Shown: positions 50,317 to 59,224, counted from the stretch's first letter. The stretch is DNA of 64,000 nt from an uncultured Myxococcales bacterium (GCA_937980205.1 CALJKW010000055.1:806001-870000); one strand, 5' to 3'. Notes: a model not told the origin generated them from the letters alone. Program-made: numbers and translations.

Positions 50317-52770
50317 ATGGTCGAAAGCACCGATCTCGCGCAGGTTCTCAACGAAGCGTCGGACATCGCCGGCACCGTCAACCAGCCCCTCACCACCGCT
50401 CACGTGCTGCTCGCGATGTTCACGGTCGAGAACCGTGCCGCGCTGCTGCTCAAAGAGCGCGGCGTCGACGAGGACCGGCTGCTCGAGCTGCTCACCTCCG
50501 CGCCGCGCGAGCAGGACGGCATGGTGCGCGAGCTGCGCGAGCGGGCTCACGAGATCGCGCACGGCTGCGGCTCGGCGGAGGCCGACTGCATGCACACGCT
50601 CATCGCGGCGACCCGCCTGCGCTGCGCCGCGCAGGATCTGCTCTTCAAGACCGGCCTCGATCTCACCGGCCTGCGCAACACCGCGCTCTCGTACTTCACC
50701 AGCGGCCGCATGCCGCGTCGCCTGATGCTCTCGCGCGAGCTGCCGCCGGGCATTCCGCGCAGCCCCAGCGGCCGCCCGATCGGAGCGCCCCCTGCCCCGA
50801 TGCCGCACCCGCAGGCGCAGATCCGCACGGCGACGCTGCCCGCGAAGCCGCCGGCGGCCACGCTCAAGCCGCTGACGCCGCGCGATCTCGTCGACGAGAT
50901 CACCGACCGCGAGGTGCAGGAGATCGAGGCGCTGACGCCGGTGCCGAGCGCTCCTCCTCCGGTGGCGGAAGCCGCGCCCGTCGCCCTCAAGGGCTCGGAG
51001 CTCGACCCTCGCACGTTCCCGCTGCTGACGTCGCTGACGCGCAACCTCACCGCCGCCGCGAAGGCCGGCCAGCTCGACCCCGTCGTCGGCCGCGCCAAGG
51101 AGATCGACGAGGTCATCGACATCCTCGGCAAGCGCCGCACGAACAACCCCGTCCTCGTCGGAGAGCCCGGCGTCGGCAAGACCGCCGTCGTCGAGGGCGT
51201 CGCCCAGCAGCTCAGCGCGCTCAAAGGCCCCGTCGGCGACCGCATCATCCTCGAGCTCGACATGGGCACGCTGGTCGCCGGCACGCAGCTGCGCGGCTCG
51301 TTCAGCGAGAAGCTCAACGGCCTCAAGGACGAGGTGAAGAAGGCCGAGGGGCGCGTGGTCGTCTTCATCGACGAGCTGCACACGCTCGTCGGCGCCGGCT
51401 CGACGGGAGACGGCCCGCAGGACGCCGCGAACGAGCTGAAGGCCGCGATGTCGCGCGGCGACTTCCCGTGCATCGGCGCGACGACGCACGACGAGTTCCG
51501 CAAGCACATCCAGACCGATCCCGCGCTCGAGCGCCGCTTCACGCCAGTCGTCGTCAACGAGCCGTCGGTGCCGGACACCGTCTACATCTTGAACGGCGTC
51601 ATCGGCCGCTACGAAGAGCACCACGGGCTGACCTACACGCAGGAGGCCCTGCAGGCCTCCGCCTCGCTCGCCGCGAAGTACGTGAGCGATCGCTTCCTGC
51701 CGGACAAGGCGATCTCGATCGCGGACCTCGCGGGCTCGCGCTGCCGGCGCGAGGGTAAAGAGGTGGTCGAGCCGCAGGACGTCGCGCGCATCGTGAGCAA
51801 GCTCGCCGGCATCCCCGAAGAGCGGCTGCTGATGAACGACTCGGCGCGCCTGCTCCGCCTCGAGCAGGATCTGGGCGCCCGCGTCATCGGCCACGGCGAC
51901 GTGATCGAGCGCGTGGCGAAGGTCATCCGCCGCAACTACGCCGGCTTCTCCAGCCGCCGTCCGATGGGCAGCTTCCTGTTCCTCGGCCCCACCGGCGTCG
52001 GCAAGACCGAGCTCGCCCGCGCGCTCGCCGACGTCCTCTTCGGCAGCCGCGACGCGATGGTGCGCGTCGACATGAGCGAGCTGTCCGAAGCGCACGGCGT
52101 GAGCCGCCTCATCGGCGCCCCCGCCGGCTACGTCGGCTACGGCGACGGCGGCCAGCTCACCGAGCCGGTGCGCCGCCGCCCCTCGTCGGTCGTCGTGCTC
52201 GACGAGATCGACAAGGCGAACCGCGAGGTGCTGATGCTGCTGCTCCAGGTCCTCGAAGAGGGCCGCCTCACGGACGGCAAGGGCCGGCACATCGACTTCT
52301 CGAACACGGTCGTCGTGCTGACCACGAACCTCGGCGCCGAGGCGTTCACCGAAAAGGCGAAGACGGTCGGCTTCGGCGCGTCCGCGCAGCCGGTGAAGAA
52401 CGACGACGCCGCGAGCGCGGCGCGCAAGGCGCTGCCGCCCGAGCTGTGGAACCGCATCGACGAGCGCTGCGTGTTCAAGCCGCTCGAGCAGCTCGAGGTC
52501 GCGCGCATCGCGACGCTGCTGCTCGACGAGAGCAGCAAGCGGCTCTCGACCGAGAAGGGCATCGAGTACGTGGTCGGCGACGAGGTGGTGCAGCACCTGC
52601 TGCAGCGCGGCGGCTTCGACCCCGCGCTCGGAGCCCGCCCGATGCGTCAGACGGTCCAGCGCCTGGTCGAAGGCCCGCTGGCCGAGCGGATCCTCTCGGG
52701 CGAGCTGCGCCAGGGCGATCGCGTCCGCATCGGCGTGAGCGGCGATCAGCTGACGTTCGCGCGGGCGTGA
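50317..52770 (+). CDS. ClpA/ClpC-type AAA+ unfoldase
   Basis: 817 residues. A Clp N-domain (about 1-145) is followed by a Pro/Ala-rich linker (about 150-240). AAA-1 has Walker A GEPGVGKT near 285 and VVFIDELHT; AAA-2 has GPTGVGKT near 560 and VVVLDEIDK, with the arginine-rich C-terminal D2 small domain. There is no ClpB-type middle coiled coil. The segment KTVGFGAS near 685 occupies the place of the (I/L)GF loop that docks ClpP, so it is probably a ClpP partner rather than a disaggregase. The linker is longer than in ClpA. It is coupled to the next gene (GTGA). Confidence 0.85.
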   Translation: MVESTDLAQVLNEASDIAGTVNQPLTTAHVLLAMFTVENRAALLLKERGVDEDRLLELLTSAPREQDGMVRELRERAHEIAHGCGSAEADCMHTLIAATRLRCAAQDLLFKTGLDLTGLRNTALSYFTSGRMPRRLMLSRELPPGIPRSPSGRPIGAPPAPMPHPQAQIRTATLPAKPPAATLKPLTPRDLVDEITDREVQEIEALTPVPSAPPPVAEAAPVALKGSELDPRTFPLLTSLTRNLTAAAKAGQLDPVVGRAKEIDEVIDILGKRRTNNPVLVGEPGVGKTAVVEGVAQQLSALKGPVGDRIILELDMGTLVAGTQLRGSFSEKLNGLKDEVKKAEGRVVVFIDELHTLVGAGSTGDGPQDAANELKAAMSRGDFPCIGATTHDEFRKHIQTDPALERRFTPVVVNEPSVPDTVYILNGVIGRYEEHHGLTYTQEALQASASLAAKYVSDRFLPDKAISIADLAGSRCRREGKEVVEPQDVARIVSKLAGIPEERLLMNDSARLLRLEQDLGARVIGHGDVIERVAKVIRRNYAGFSSRRPMGSFLFLGPTGVGKTELARALADVLFGSRDAMVRVDMSELSEAHGVSRLIGAPAGYVGYGDGGQLTEPVRRRPSSVVVLDEIDKANREVLMLLLQVLEEGRLTDGKGRHIDFSNTVVVLTTNLGAEAFTEKAKTVGFGASAQPVKNDDAASAARKALPPELWNRIDERCVFKPLEQLEVARIATLLLDESSKRLSTEKGIEYVVGDEVVQHLLQRGGFDPALGARPMRQTVQRLVEGPLAERILSGELRQGDRVRIGVSGDQLTFARA

Positions 52771-53516
52771 AGGTCGTCGTCTACGGTCTCGGCCGCATCG
52801 GCGGCGCGCTGGCGTTGGGCCTCAAGCGCGCGCGCTGGGACGTGAGCGTCACGACGCGAAGCCCCGCGAAGGCGAAGAAGCTGAAGCTCGAGTCGACGCG
52901 CGACCTCGCGAGCGCAGACCTCGTGGTGCTCGCGGTGCCAGACGCGCTCGTCGGAGAGATCGACGTGCCGGAGGGCCCGGCGGTCGTTCACTGCGCGGGC
53001 GCCCTCGAGCTGACGGCGCTGAACGCGCCGGTGCGAGGCTCGTTCCACCCGCTGGTGGCGGTGTCGTCTCCGCAGGACTCGCTGGAAGGTGGCTGGGTGG
53101 CGGTCTCGGCGAGCGACGCGAAGCTGCTCCGCACCCTCAAGGCGATGGCGAAGGCGCTGAAGATGAACGCCTTCGAAGTGCCGGAGAGCGGCCGCGCGCG
53201 CTACCACGCCGGCGCGGTGATGAGCGCGGGCCTGGTCATCGCGCTGCTCGACGCAGCGGTCGAGGCCACGGGACTGCCGCGCAGAGTCGCCGAGCAGGCG
53301 CTGATCGCCCTGACGAAGAGCGCCCTGGCAGGCGCCACGCAACGAGGCCTGGCGAAGTCGATGACGGGCCCCATCGTGCGGGGCGACGCAGCGGTGGTGC
53401 AGCGGCACCTGGACGCGCTGCCGCCGGAGCTGCGGGAGCTGTACCGGCAACTGTCGAAGCGGGTGCTGAAGCTGGCGCCGTCAGCAGGCGAAGCGCTCGC
53501 TGCGTTGCTCGGTTGA
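52767..53516 (+). CDS. Rossmann-fold DUF2520 protein
   Basis: 249 residues. The GTG overlaps the clp stop. An N-terminal NAD(P)-binding start (VVVYGLGRIGGALALGLKRA) and ADLVVLAVPDALVGEI match ketopantoate/pyrroline-carboxylate-reductase-like proteins, and RGSFHPLVAVS with RYHAGAVMSAGLVIALLDAAVEATGL matches the DUF2520 helical domain. The family is thought to be an oxidoreductase of unknown substrate. Translation coupling to the Clp ATPase suggests co-expression, but no functional link is apparent. Confidence 0.78.
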   Translation: MKVVVYGLGRIGGALALGLKRARWDVSVTTRSPAKAKKLKLESTRDLASADLVVLAVPDALVGEIDVPEGPAVVHCAGALELTALNAPVRGSFHPLVAVSSPQDSLEGGWVAVSASDAKLLRTLKAMAKALKMNAFEVPESGRARYHAGAVMSAGLVIALLDAAVEATGLPRRVAEQALIALTKSALAGATQRGLAKSMTGPIVRGDAAVVQRHLDALPPELRELYRQLSKRVLKLAPSAGEALAALLG

Positions 53517-53603
53517 CGTTCCCGGCAACGTCCCCGGCCACGTCCCGGTGAACGAACCCGGGCCCGTCGAGTCGTCCACGTACCCGGCGGTTCGAACCCT
53601 CCC

Positions 53604-53632
53604 TTGACGACCATCCCCCCTCACCGTAAGAG
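53604..53632 (+). promoter_or_regulatory. Possible rpoZ promoter
   Basis: TTGACG (53604-53609) and TAAGAG (53627-53632) are 17 bases apart. If used, transcription would begin at about 53639, two bases before the rpoZ ATG, giving a leaderless message. TAAGAG could instead act as a weak ribosome site for a longer transcript. Confidence 0.3.
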
Positions 53633-53640
53633 CCTCACTC

Positions 53641-53877
53641 ATGGCTCGTGTAACCGTCGAAGACTGCCTCCCCATGGTCGACAACCGTTTCGCCCTGGTG
53701 CTGCTCGCCGCCAAGCGTGCGCGTCAGCTCATGGCGGGAGCGCGTCCCATCCTCGACGTGTCGAAGAACAAGCCGCCCGTGCTGTCGCTGCGCGAGATCG
53801 CGACCGGCAAGGTGAAGTTCGACCGTGACGTGCGCGAGGCGCTCTCGGGCAAGTACGGCGAAGCGAAGATCGGGTAA
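53641..53877 (+). CDS. rpoZ: RNA polymerase omega subunit
   Basis: 78 residues, the normal size. MARVTVEDCLPMVDNRFALVLLAAKRARQLMAG is the standard omega opening, and PPVLSLREIATGKVKF the conserved second helix. Omega helps the folding and assembly of the beta-prime subunit and supports the stringent response in proteobacteria. The ATG at 53641 follows TAAGAG, a weak ribosome site. In many bacteria rpoZ lies next to gmk and spoT, but here it is followed by an aminotransferase and preceded by a DUF2520 gene. Confidence 0.93.
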   Translation: MARVTVEDCLPMVDNRFALVLLAAKRARQLMAGARPILDVSKNKPPVLSLREIATGKVKFDRDVREALSGKYGEAKIG

Positions 53878-53910
53878 CAACCCGCAACTCCAACCAGCAA
53901 GGAGCAGTTC

Positions 53911-55254
53911 ATGGGCTCGATGTCAGCCGAGGAGATCGTCCGCCTCTCGAAGCAGTACACGCTGTTCGAGTGGTCGGCGCAGGCGGCCATCAACCCGATC
54001 CCCATGACCAAGGCCGAGGGCGTCTTCTTCTGGGACGCGAACGGCAAGCGGTACTTCGACTTCAACAGCCAGCTGATGTGCACGAACATCGGCCACCAGG
54101 ACAAGCGCGTCATCAAGGCCATCAAGGATCAGGCCGACACGCTCTGCTACGCGAACCCGTACATGGCGACCGAGGTCCGCGCGAAGCTGGGCCAGAAGCT
54201 CGCCGAGCTGGCGCCCGGTGATCTCAAGAAGGTCTTCTTCACCAACGGCGGCGCCGAGGCGAACGAGAACGCGATCAAGATCGCGAAGATGGTGACGAAG
54301 CGCTCGAAGGTGATCGCGCGCTTCCGCAGCTACCACGGCGGCACGAGCGGAGCCGCGAGCCTCACCGGCGACCCGCGCCGCTGGGCCGCCGAGCCGGGCA
54401 TCCCCGGAGTCATCCGCGTGCTCGATCCGTACAGCTACCGCTGCCCGTTCTGCGGCGGCGGCCCGAGCTGCAACGGCTGCGTCGACAAGCACCTCAAGTA
54501 CCTCGAGGACGTCGTCATGTACGAGGGCGGCCACAACATCGCCGCCATCATCATGGAGACGGTGACCGGCACGAACGGCATCCTGATCCCGCCCGAGGGC
54601 TACCTGAAGGGCGTCCGCGAGATCTGCGACAAGAACGGGATCATGATGATCCTCGACGAGGTCATGGCCGGCTTCGGCCGCACGGGGAAGATGTTCGCCT
54701 GCGAGCACTGGGGCGTCGTGCCGGACATGATGACCGTCGCGAAGGGCCTCACCAGCGCGTACCTGCCGCTCGGCGCCGTGCTCATCAAGGACAAGATCGC
54801 GCGCCACTTCGAGGACAACGTCTTCTACGGCGGCCTCACGTACAACTCGCACCCGATGGGGCTCGCGGCCGCGCTCGCGTGCATCGACGTCTACGAGCAG
54901 GACAAGCTCGTCGAGAACGCCGCGAAGCTCGGCAAGGTGCTCGCGAAGAAGCTCAACGAACTGAAGGACAAGCACCCCAGCATCGGCGACGTCCGCAGCA
55001 TCGGCCTGTTCTCGATCGTCGAGCTCGTGAAGGACCGGAAGACCCGCGAGGGCCTCGCGCCGTTCAACGGCCACAGCCAGCCGATGAACGATCTGCGCAA
55101 GGCGCTGCTCGACAACGGCATCTACACGTTCGTGCGCTGGAACAACTTCTTCGTGAACCCGCCGCTGTGCATCACCGAGGAGCAGCTGCTCGAGGGCCTG
55201 GCGATCGTCGACAAGTGCCTCGAGATCACCGACCGCGCGGTCGCGAAGAGCTGA
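53911..55254 (+). CDS. Class III PLP aminotransferase with four-Cys insert
   Basis: 447 residues, full length for class III. Cofactor motifs: TNGGAEANENAIK at 111-123, SYHGGTSGA at 140-148, the pyridine Asp 249 (MMILDEVMAGFGRTG) and the Schiff-base Lys 278 (VAKGLTSAYLPLGAV). An insert YRCPFCGGGPSCNGC carries Cys at 178, 181, 187 and 190, a zinc-knuckle-like cluster found in a subset of the family (taurine-pyruvate and beta-alanine-type enzymes). The amino donor cannot be assigned. AAGGAG six bases before the ATG is an excellent ribosome site. The gene is separate from the lysine-fermentation operon. Confidence 0.85.
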   Translation: MGSMSAEEIVRLSKQYTLFEWSAQAAINPIPMTKAEGVFFWDANGKRYFDFNSQLMCTNIGHQDKRVIKAIKDQADTLCYANPYMATEVRAKLGQKLAELAPGDLKKVFFTNGGAEANENAIKIAKMVTKRSKVIARFRSYHGGTSGAASLTGDPRRWAAEPGIPGVIRVLDPYSYRCPFCGGGPSCNGCVDKHLKYLEDVVMYEGGHNIAAIIMETVTGTNGILIPPEGYLKGVREICDKNGIMMILDEVMAGFGRTGKMFACEHWGVVPDMMTVAKGLTSAYLPLGAVLIKDKIARHFEDNVFYGGLTYNSHPMGLAAALACIDVYEQDKLVENAAKLGKVLAKKLNELKDKHPSIGDVRSIGLFSIVELVKDRKTREGLAPFNGHSQPMNDLRKALLDNGIYTFVRWNNFFVNPPLCITEEQLLEGLAIVDKCLEITDRAVAKS

Positions 55255-55291
55255 GCCGAGTCGGAGGTCGCACGAAGGCCGTCAGCCGCCT

Positions 55292-55405
55292 CCGTTCACG
55301 CTGAGCGCAGGCGCCACAGGCGCCGGAGTCGAAGCGGGGCACGAGTCGGCTGCGGGCCCCTTCGACTCCTGCGGCGCTGCGCGCCGCTCGGCTCAGGGCG
55401 AACGG
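55292..55405. repeat. Intergenic palindromic repeat, long copy 3
   Basis: About 114 bases between two convergent gene ends. Outer arms CCGTTCACGCTGAGC and GCTCAGGGCGAACGG, inner arms CGGAGTCGAAG and CTTCGACTCC. In this place it could act as a bidirectional transcription stop, although no U tract is present. Confidence 0.8.
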
Positions 55406-55425
55406 AGTCGTTCCGATCACCCACC

Positions 55426-57573
55426 CTACTTCGTCTGCCACCACGCCTTCGTGCGGCGCTTCTTCTTCTTCTTCTTCTTCACGATCGCGCCGCCGTCGGC
55501 GTGCGTCCCGGCGTCGCCCGCGGTGATCGTCCCGCCGTCGTCGTCTTCTTCCTCTTCGTCGTCGCCGGCGTCGCCGGCGTCGCCAGCATCGCCGCTCTCC
55601 TCGACGCCGGCGTCCGGCACCAGCGGCGCCACGCCCGCGTCCTCGGCGACGATCGGCGGCGGCGGCGCGACGACCTCGGCGACTCCGCCATCCTCATCCG
55701 CAGCGAGCACCGGCTCTCCCGGCTCCTCGGGCGGCGGCGGCGGCGGGTCGACCTTCTTGAGCCCCCACTTCACCATCGCGGCCTCGAGCTTGCCCCGGAC
55801 CAGCGCCGGGTTCTTCACCGCGATGAACCCGAAGCCCCCGACGATCACGAGCAGCATCACGGCGATCATCGCGCGCAGCGCGCCGCCCTTCTTCTTCACC
55901 GGCTCGTCTTCGGTCTTGGTCTCGGGCTTGGGCTTGTTCTGCTCCAGCACGCCGGTGTCCGGCACCTCGAGCGGCTGAGCGGCGGCGATCGCCTTCGGGC
56001 TGTCGTTCGACGTGATGATCGCGGTGCCCGGCTCCTGCACCGCGTCGGGATCTCCGAAGGCGGCGGCGATCTCCTCCGGCTTCGGGTCGACCTTCAGCTT
56101 CTGGTGCGTGCCGCTCACGCGCACGACGGTGGGCTGATCGCGCAGATCGTCGAGCTCGGGGTCGTCGAACGGCTCGATCTCTCCGGTGTCGACGAGCTCC
56201 TGACCGACGGCGCGCGCCTTCTCTTCGTGCGTGGAGCCGCCGTACGCCGCGTGCTGCCCGCTCGCGCGCCGCGACAGCCCCGTCGGCACGTCTTCGATCG
56301 CGAGCTCTCCGCCGGCGGGCACCGCCACCCCGGCGTCGGTGCGCACGCCTGGAATCTCCGCGTCGCGCGCCAGCGGCCCACTCTCCCAGGGGACGTCGGG
56401 CAGCGGCGCCGGAGGCGGCTTCTTCTTCGCGCCGCTCTCCCGCTTCGAGATCGACGGCCGCGGCGGAGGCGGAGGTGGAGGCGGCGCAGGCGGCAGCAGC
56501 GGGTCGCCGACGATCGTCTTGTCGTCTTCGAGCCCGTCGTCGTCGTTGCCGAACGCCGCCTTCACCTCGGCCGGCGTCGGCCGCCGACCGATCGGGTTCA
56601 CCTCGGGCTGCGTGCCGGTGGGGATCTTCGGCTGTGGTCCGCTCTTCCGCGGCGGAGGCGCGGCCGGAAGCCCGGGCTTGCTCGCCCGCGGCTTCGGCGG
56701 AGACGACGCCGGCGGCGCAGCCTCACCCGACCCGCGCGGGACCATGTTGCGGAACCCGTCGAGCCGCTCTTCGAACAGCTGCTTGAGCCGCGTGGCGCAC
56801 GCCTCTTTCGCCGGCAGCCCGGCGCCCAGGATGCGCTCGAGATCTTCTGCGAGCTCGAGCGCCGAGCCCAGGCGACTGGCCGGGTCGGGGAACAGCGCGC
56901 GCATCACCAGCGAGTCCAGCTCCGGGCTCGCGTCGGGGTGCACGGTCGACGGCGGAGGGAACTGCGCGCTCGACGGAGCCCGCGACAGCACCGGCGCGTA
57001 GTCCTTCTCGAACCCGGTCACCGAGGCGTGCAGCGCGGCCGCGAGCGAGAACACGTCGCACCTCGCGGTGAACGGTCCCCCCGCGGCGGCCTCGGGCGCG
57101 GCGAACCGGTTGAACTTGCGCAGCCCGAAGTCGAGCACGCGCACGTCTCCGTCGAAGCCCATCAGCAGCGAGCTGTCGGCGAGGCCGCCATGGACGTAGC
57201 CGGTGGTGCCTCCCAACGGATCCTGATGCTCGTGCGCCACGTGCAGCACGCGCGCGGCGTCGGCGACGATGCGCACGACGAGCCCCAGCGGAGGCAGCTG
57301 CTCCTGCGCGCGGTAGACGCCGACGATCTCCTTCAGCGTGGCGCCCGGGAAGAAGTCGTAGACGGCGACGGAGGTGGCCTCGATCTCCTCGACGCCCAGC
57401 GGAGCCGGCAGCTGCGGGTGCAGGTTCGCCACGGGGATGAGCGTCGCCCGCGCCGTCGGTCGCAACACGACGAGCCGCCGGAACGCGCCCGGGCCCCCCA
57501 TCGATGCCAACGACGTCTTCCGCCCCTGCCCCGGCGGAAGTCGCCCCACCACCTCGTACCGACCCTTCGTCAC
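55426..57573 (-). CDS. Membrane-anchored pseudokinase with low-complexity tail
   Basis: 715 residues. A Ser/Thr kinase-like N-terminus (about 1-265) keeps DFG (148-150), APE (159-161) and the alpha-F Asp (173), but the ATP lysine is absent (VVLRP instead of VAVK). The catalytic loop HRDxKxxN is HGGLADSS at 128-135, so the catalytic Asp and Lys are gone. It should not phosphorylate. A Pro/Ala linker is followed by a membrane segment near 585 (MIAVMLLVIVGGFGFIAV) and an outer tail with DAG repeats, acidic runs and a Lys-rich end. It is the last gene of a minus-strand run with the Nudix gene 35 bases upstream. Confidence 0.78.
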   Translation of the reverse strand: MTKGRYEVVGRLPPGQGRKTSLASMGGPGAFRRLVVLRPTARATLIPVANLHPQLPAPLGVEEIEATSVAVYDFFPGATLKEIVGVYRAQEQLPPLGLVVRIVADAARVLHVAHEHQDPLGGTTGYVHGGLADSSLLMGFDGDVRVLDFGLRKFNRFAAPEAAAGGPFTARCDVFSLAAALHASVTGFEKDYAPVLSRAPSSAQFPPPSTVHPDASPELDSLVMRALFPDPASRLGSALELAEDLERILGAGLPAKEACATRLKQLFEERLDGFRNMVPRGSGEAAPPASSPPKPRASKPGLPAAPPPRKSGPQPKIPTGTQPEVNPIGRRPTPAEVKAAFGNDDDGLEDDKTIVGDPLLPPAPPPPPPPPRPSISKRESGAKKKPPPAPLPDVPWESGPLARDAEIPGVRTDAGVAVPAGGELAIEDVPTGLSRRASGQHAAYGGSTHEEKARAVGQELVDTGEIEPFDDPELDDLRDQPTVVRVSGTHQKLKVDPKPEEIAAAFGDPDAVQEPGTAIITSNDSPKAIAAAQPLEVPDTGVLEQNKPKPETKTEDEPVKKKGGALRAMIAVMLLVIVGGFGFIAVKNPALVRGKLEAAMVKWGLKKVDPPPPPPEEPGEPVLAADEDGGVAEVVAPPPPIVAEDAGVAPLVPDAGVEESGDAGDAGDAGDDEEEEDDDGGTITAGDAGTHADGGAIVKKKKKKKRRTKAWWQTK

Positions 57574-57608
57574 ACCTGGGGCGACAGCTTAGCAGTGCAG
57601 CGTAAACC

Positions 57609-58043
57609 TCAAGCTTTCGATGTGAGCTTCTCGAGCGCCTTCTTCGCCATGTCGCGCTCCCCGGGGTACGACAGCTCCTTCACCGCGCGCTCCAGCGGCA
57701 GCCACGCGGCGACCTCGACCTCGATGCGCATCTGGGGGTCCAGCGCGTCGATCTCGCCGGACTCGTGCTCGAGCAGGAAGAAGCTCACGATCTTGAAGAT
57801 CGACTTCCCCTCGAACTTGTACGCGTACTTGACGTCGCCGAGCTGCCCGAGCGAGCGGCCTGACAGCCCCGTCTCCTCGCGCGTCTCGCGAATCGCCGTC
57901 GCCTCGGGCTTCTCGCCGGGGTCGATGTGGCCCTTCGGCAGCGCGCGCACCTTCGGCTTCCCGCGCGGCTGGATGACGGCGAGCTCCCAGGCGTCACCGG
58001 CCTTGCGGACGAGGACTCCTCCCGCCGAGAACTCTCGCGGCAC
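57609..58043 (-). CDS. Nudix hydrolase
   Basis: 144 residues. The Nudix box is complete: GHIDPGEKPEATAIRETREETGL, matching G-x5-E-x7-R-E-x2-E-E-x-G, in a single alpha-beta-alpha domain. The extra features RGKPKVRALPKGHID at 27-41 and the MutT/diadenosine-type layout suggest a diadenosine polyphosphate or related nucleotide hydrolase that uses Mg2+. The gene lies two bases after an unknown gene and 35 bases before the pseudokinase. Confidence 0.88.
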   Translation of the reverse strand: MPREFSAGGVLVRKAGDAWELAVIQPRGKPKVRALPKGHIDPGEKPEATAIRETREETGLSGRSLGQLGDVKYAYKFEGKSIFKIVSFFLLEHESGEIDALDPQMRIEVEVAAWLPLERAVKELSYPGERDMAKKALEKLTSKA

Positions 58044-58045
58044 GA

Positions 58046-58654
58046 CTACCCTGCCGTCAGCCGCTGGAGTTTCGCCTCGGCGCCCATACGGTACGTGTGG
58101 CGAAGCTCGTTGAGCAGCTCGTTCATGCGCTTCGCGGTGATGAGCTCGACCAGGCGCTTGCAGTACCCCTTCGCCATGCGGTTCGCCTCCTCGTAGCGCC
58201 AGCGCTCGTCGGGAAGGAGATCCGCGCGGAACGCGACGCGATCGAACAGCCGCTCGTACAGCGCCTTCGGGTCCCCGTCGCGCCAGTGCAACAGCGCGCA
58301 GGAGGCGAACTTGTCGATCTCGCCCTGCGCCTCGAGCTCGAGCAGCGAGACGGTGCGGTCGAGCTGCGCCGCGCGCACGACGTACATGAAGTGCGAGACG
58401 CCCTCGGTGACCTCGCAGAACGCCGGCAGATCTTCGAGCGGCGACGCGTTCGCCACGCGCTCGATGAGCGACGGCTCGACGAACAGCGCGACCTCGAGCC
58501 CTTCTTCCGACTCGTGCACCAGCAGCTGCTCGCGATCGCCGCTGCCGCCCAGCGCCTTCGCCGCCTCGGCGTCGACGAGGTAGTCCGACACCTTCAGCTC
58601 ACAGCGCACGCCGTAGATCGCTTCGAGGTGAGACTGGATCCGGTCGAGGAGCAC
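58046..58654 (-). CDS. Unknown soluble protein 2 of the groESL-divergent operon
   Basis: 202 residues with no signal and no membrane segment. An alpha/beta N-half (VRCELKVSDYLVDAEAAKAL, QLLVHESEEGLEVALFVEPSLIERV) leads to a helical C-half rich in Arg/Glu/Leu (DERWRYEEANRMAKGYCKRLVELI, ELLNELRHTYRMG). The start is three bases after the previous gene and the stop two bases before the Nudix gene. The pattern suggests a conserved cytoplasmic protein of the Myxococcota, but no family is recognised. Confidence 0.6.
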   Translation of the reverse strand: MLLDRIQSHLEAIYGVRCELKVSDYLVDAEAAKALGGSGDREQLLVHESEEGLEVALFVEPSLIERVANASPLEDLPAFCEVTEGVSHFMYVVRAAQLDRTVSLLELEAQGEIDKFASCALLHWRDGDPKALYERLFDRVAFRADLLPDERWRYEEANRMAKGYCKRLVELITAKRMNELLNELRHTYRMGAEAKLQRLTAG

Positions 58655-58657
58655 GCG

Positions 58658-59224
58658 TCAGTTGGGAAGGAGGCCCTTCGGCATGATCCCGACGTCGAGC
58701 AGCACCTGCTCGAGGTGCTTCGAGCCCTCGCGCTCGTAGTTCTCGAAGATGCGCACCTGCCCCTGCGGCGTCGTCGCCTGCGCCCGCGCGGCGATCTCTT
58801 CGAGCACCTCGGTGAGCGCCGTGAACTTGGTGTGCAGCTCCCAGTAGACGCCCGAGAAGCTCGAGCTCTGGCTCAGCTGCGCGACCTGCGCGTACGCGTT
58901 CGCGCCCATCGTCATGTAGTAGTCGGGGCCGACCACGCGGTCTTTGAGCGAGTCTTTGAAGAAGCCCGCCGTGTAGAGGGAGAGGTCTCCCAACCGGCGC
59001 AGCGTGCGCACCTTCTCGTCGCGCTCCTGCTGCAGGGCCTTGTGGTACAGCACCGCCAGCGGCTCCGACTCGAACAGCTTCTCCGCCTGCGCGAACTCCG
59101 CGAGCAGGTTGACGAGGTAGAACTCCGTCACCTCGGCCACCGACACGCGCTGACTCTTGACCGCCTCGCCGACCACCAACCGGAAGAACTCTTTCAACGA
59201 ACTGCCTACGACCAGTGTGCTCAT
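58658..59224 (-). CDS. Unknown soluble protein 1 of the groESL-divergent operon
   Basis: 188 residues from the ATG at 59224, preceded by GAGG at good spacing (the frame opens 13 codons earlier without a ribosome site). Mostly helical: FFRLVVGEAVKSQRVSVAEVTEFYLVNLLAEF at about 12-43 and ERDEKVRTLRRLGDLSLYTAGFF near 65-88. There is no signal or membrane helix. It is first in the operon and divergent from groES across the CIRCE-bearing region. A candidate promoter is TTGGCC 17 bases from TACACT just before the ribosome site. The function is unknown. Confidence 0.62.
   Translation of the reverse strand: MSTLVVGSSLKEFFRLVVGEAVKSQRVSVAEVTEFYLVNLLAEFAQAEKLFESEPLAVLYHKALQQERDEKVRTLRRLGDLSLYTAGFFKDSLKDRVVGPDYYMTMGANAYAQVAQLSQSSSFSGVYWELHTKFTALTEVLEEIAARAQATTPQGQVRIFENYEREGSKHLEQVLLDVGIMPKGLLPN

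Noticed and set aside
55450..55480. CTT trinucleotide run as a phase-variation tract
   Set aside because: It is in frame and encodes the Lys tail of the pseudokinase. Changes by three bases would not switch the frame, and the count is small.
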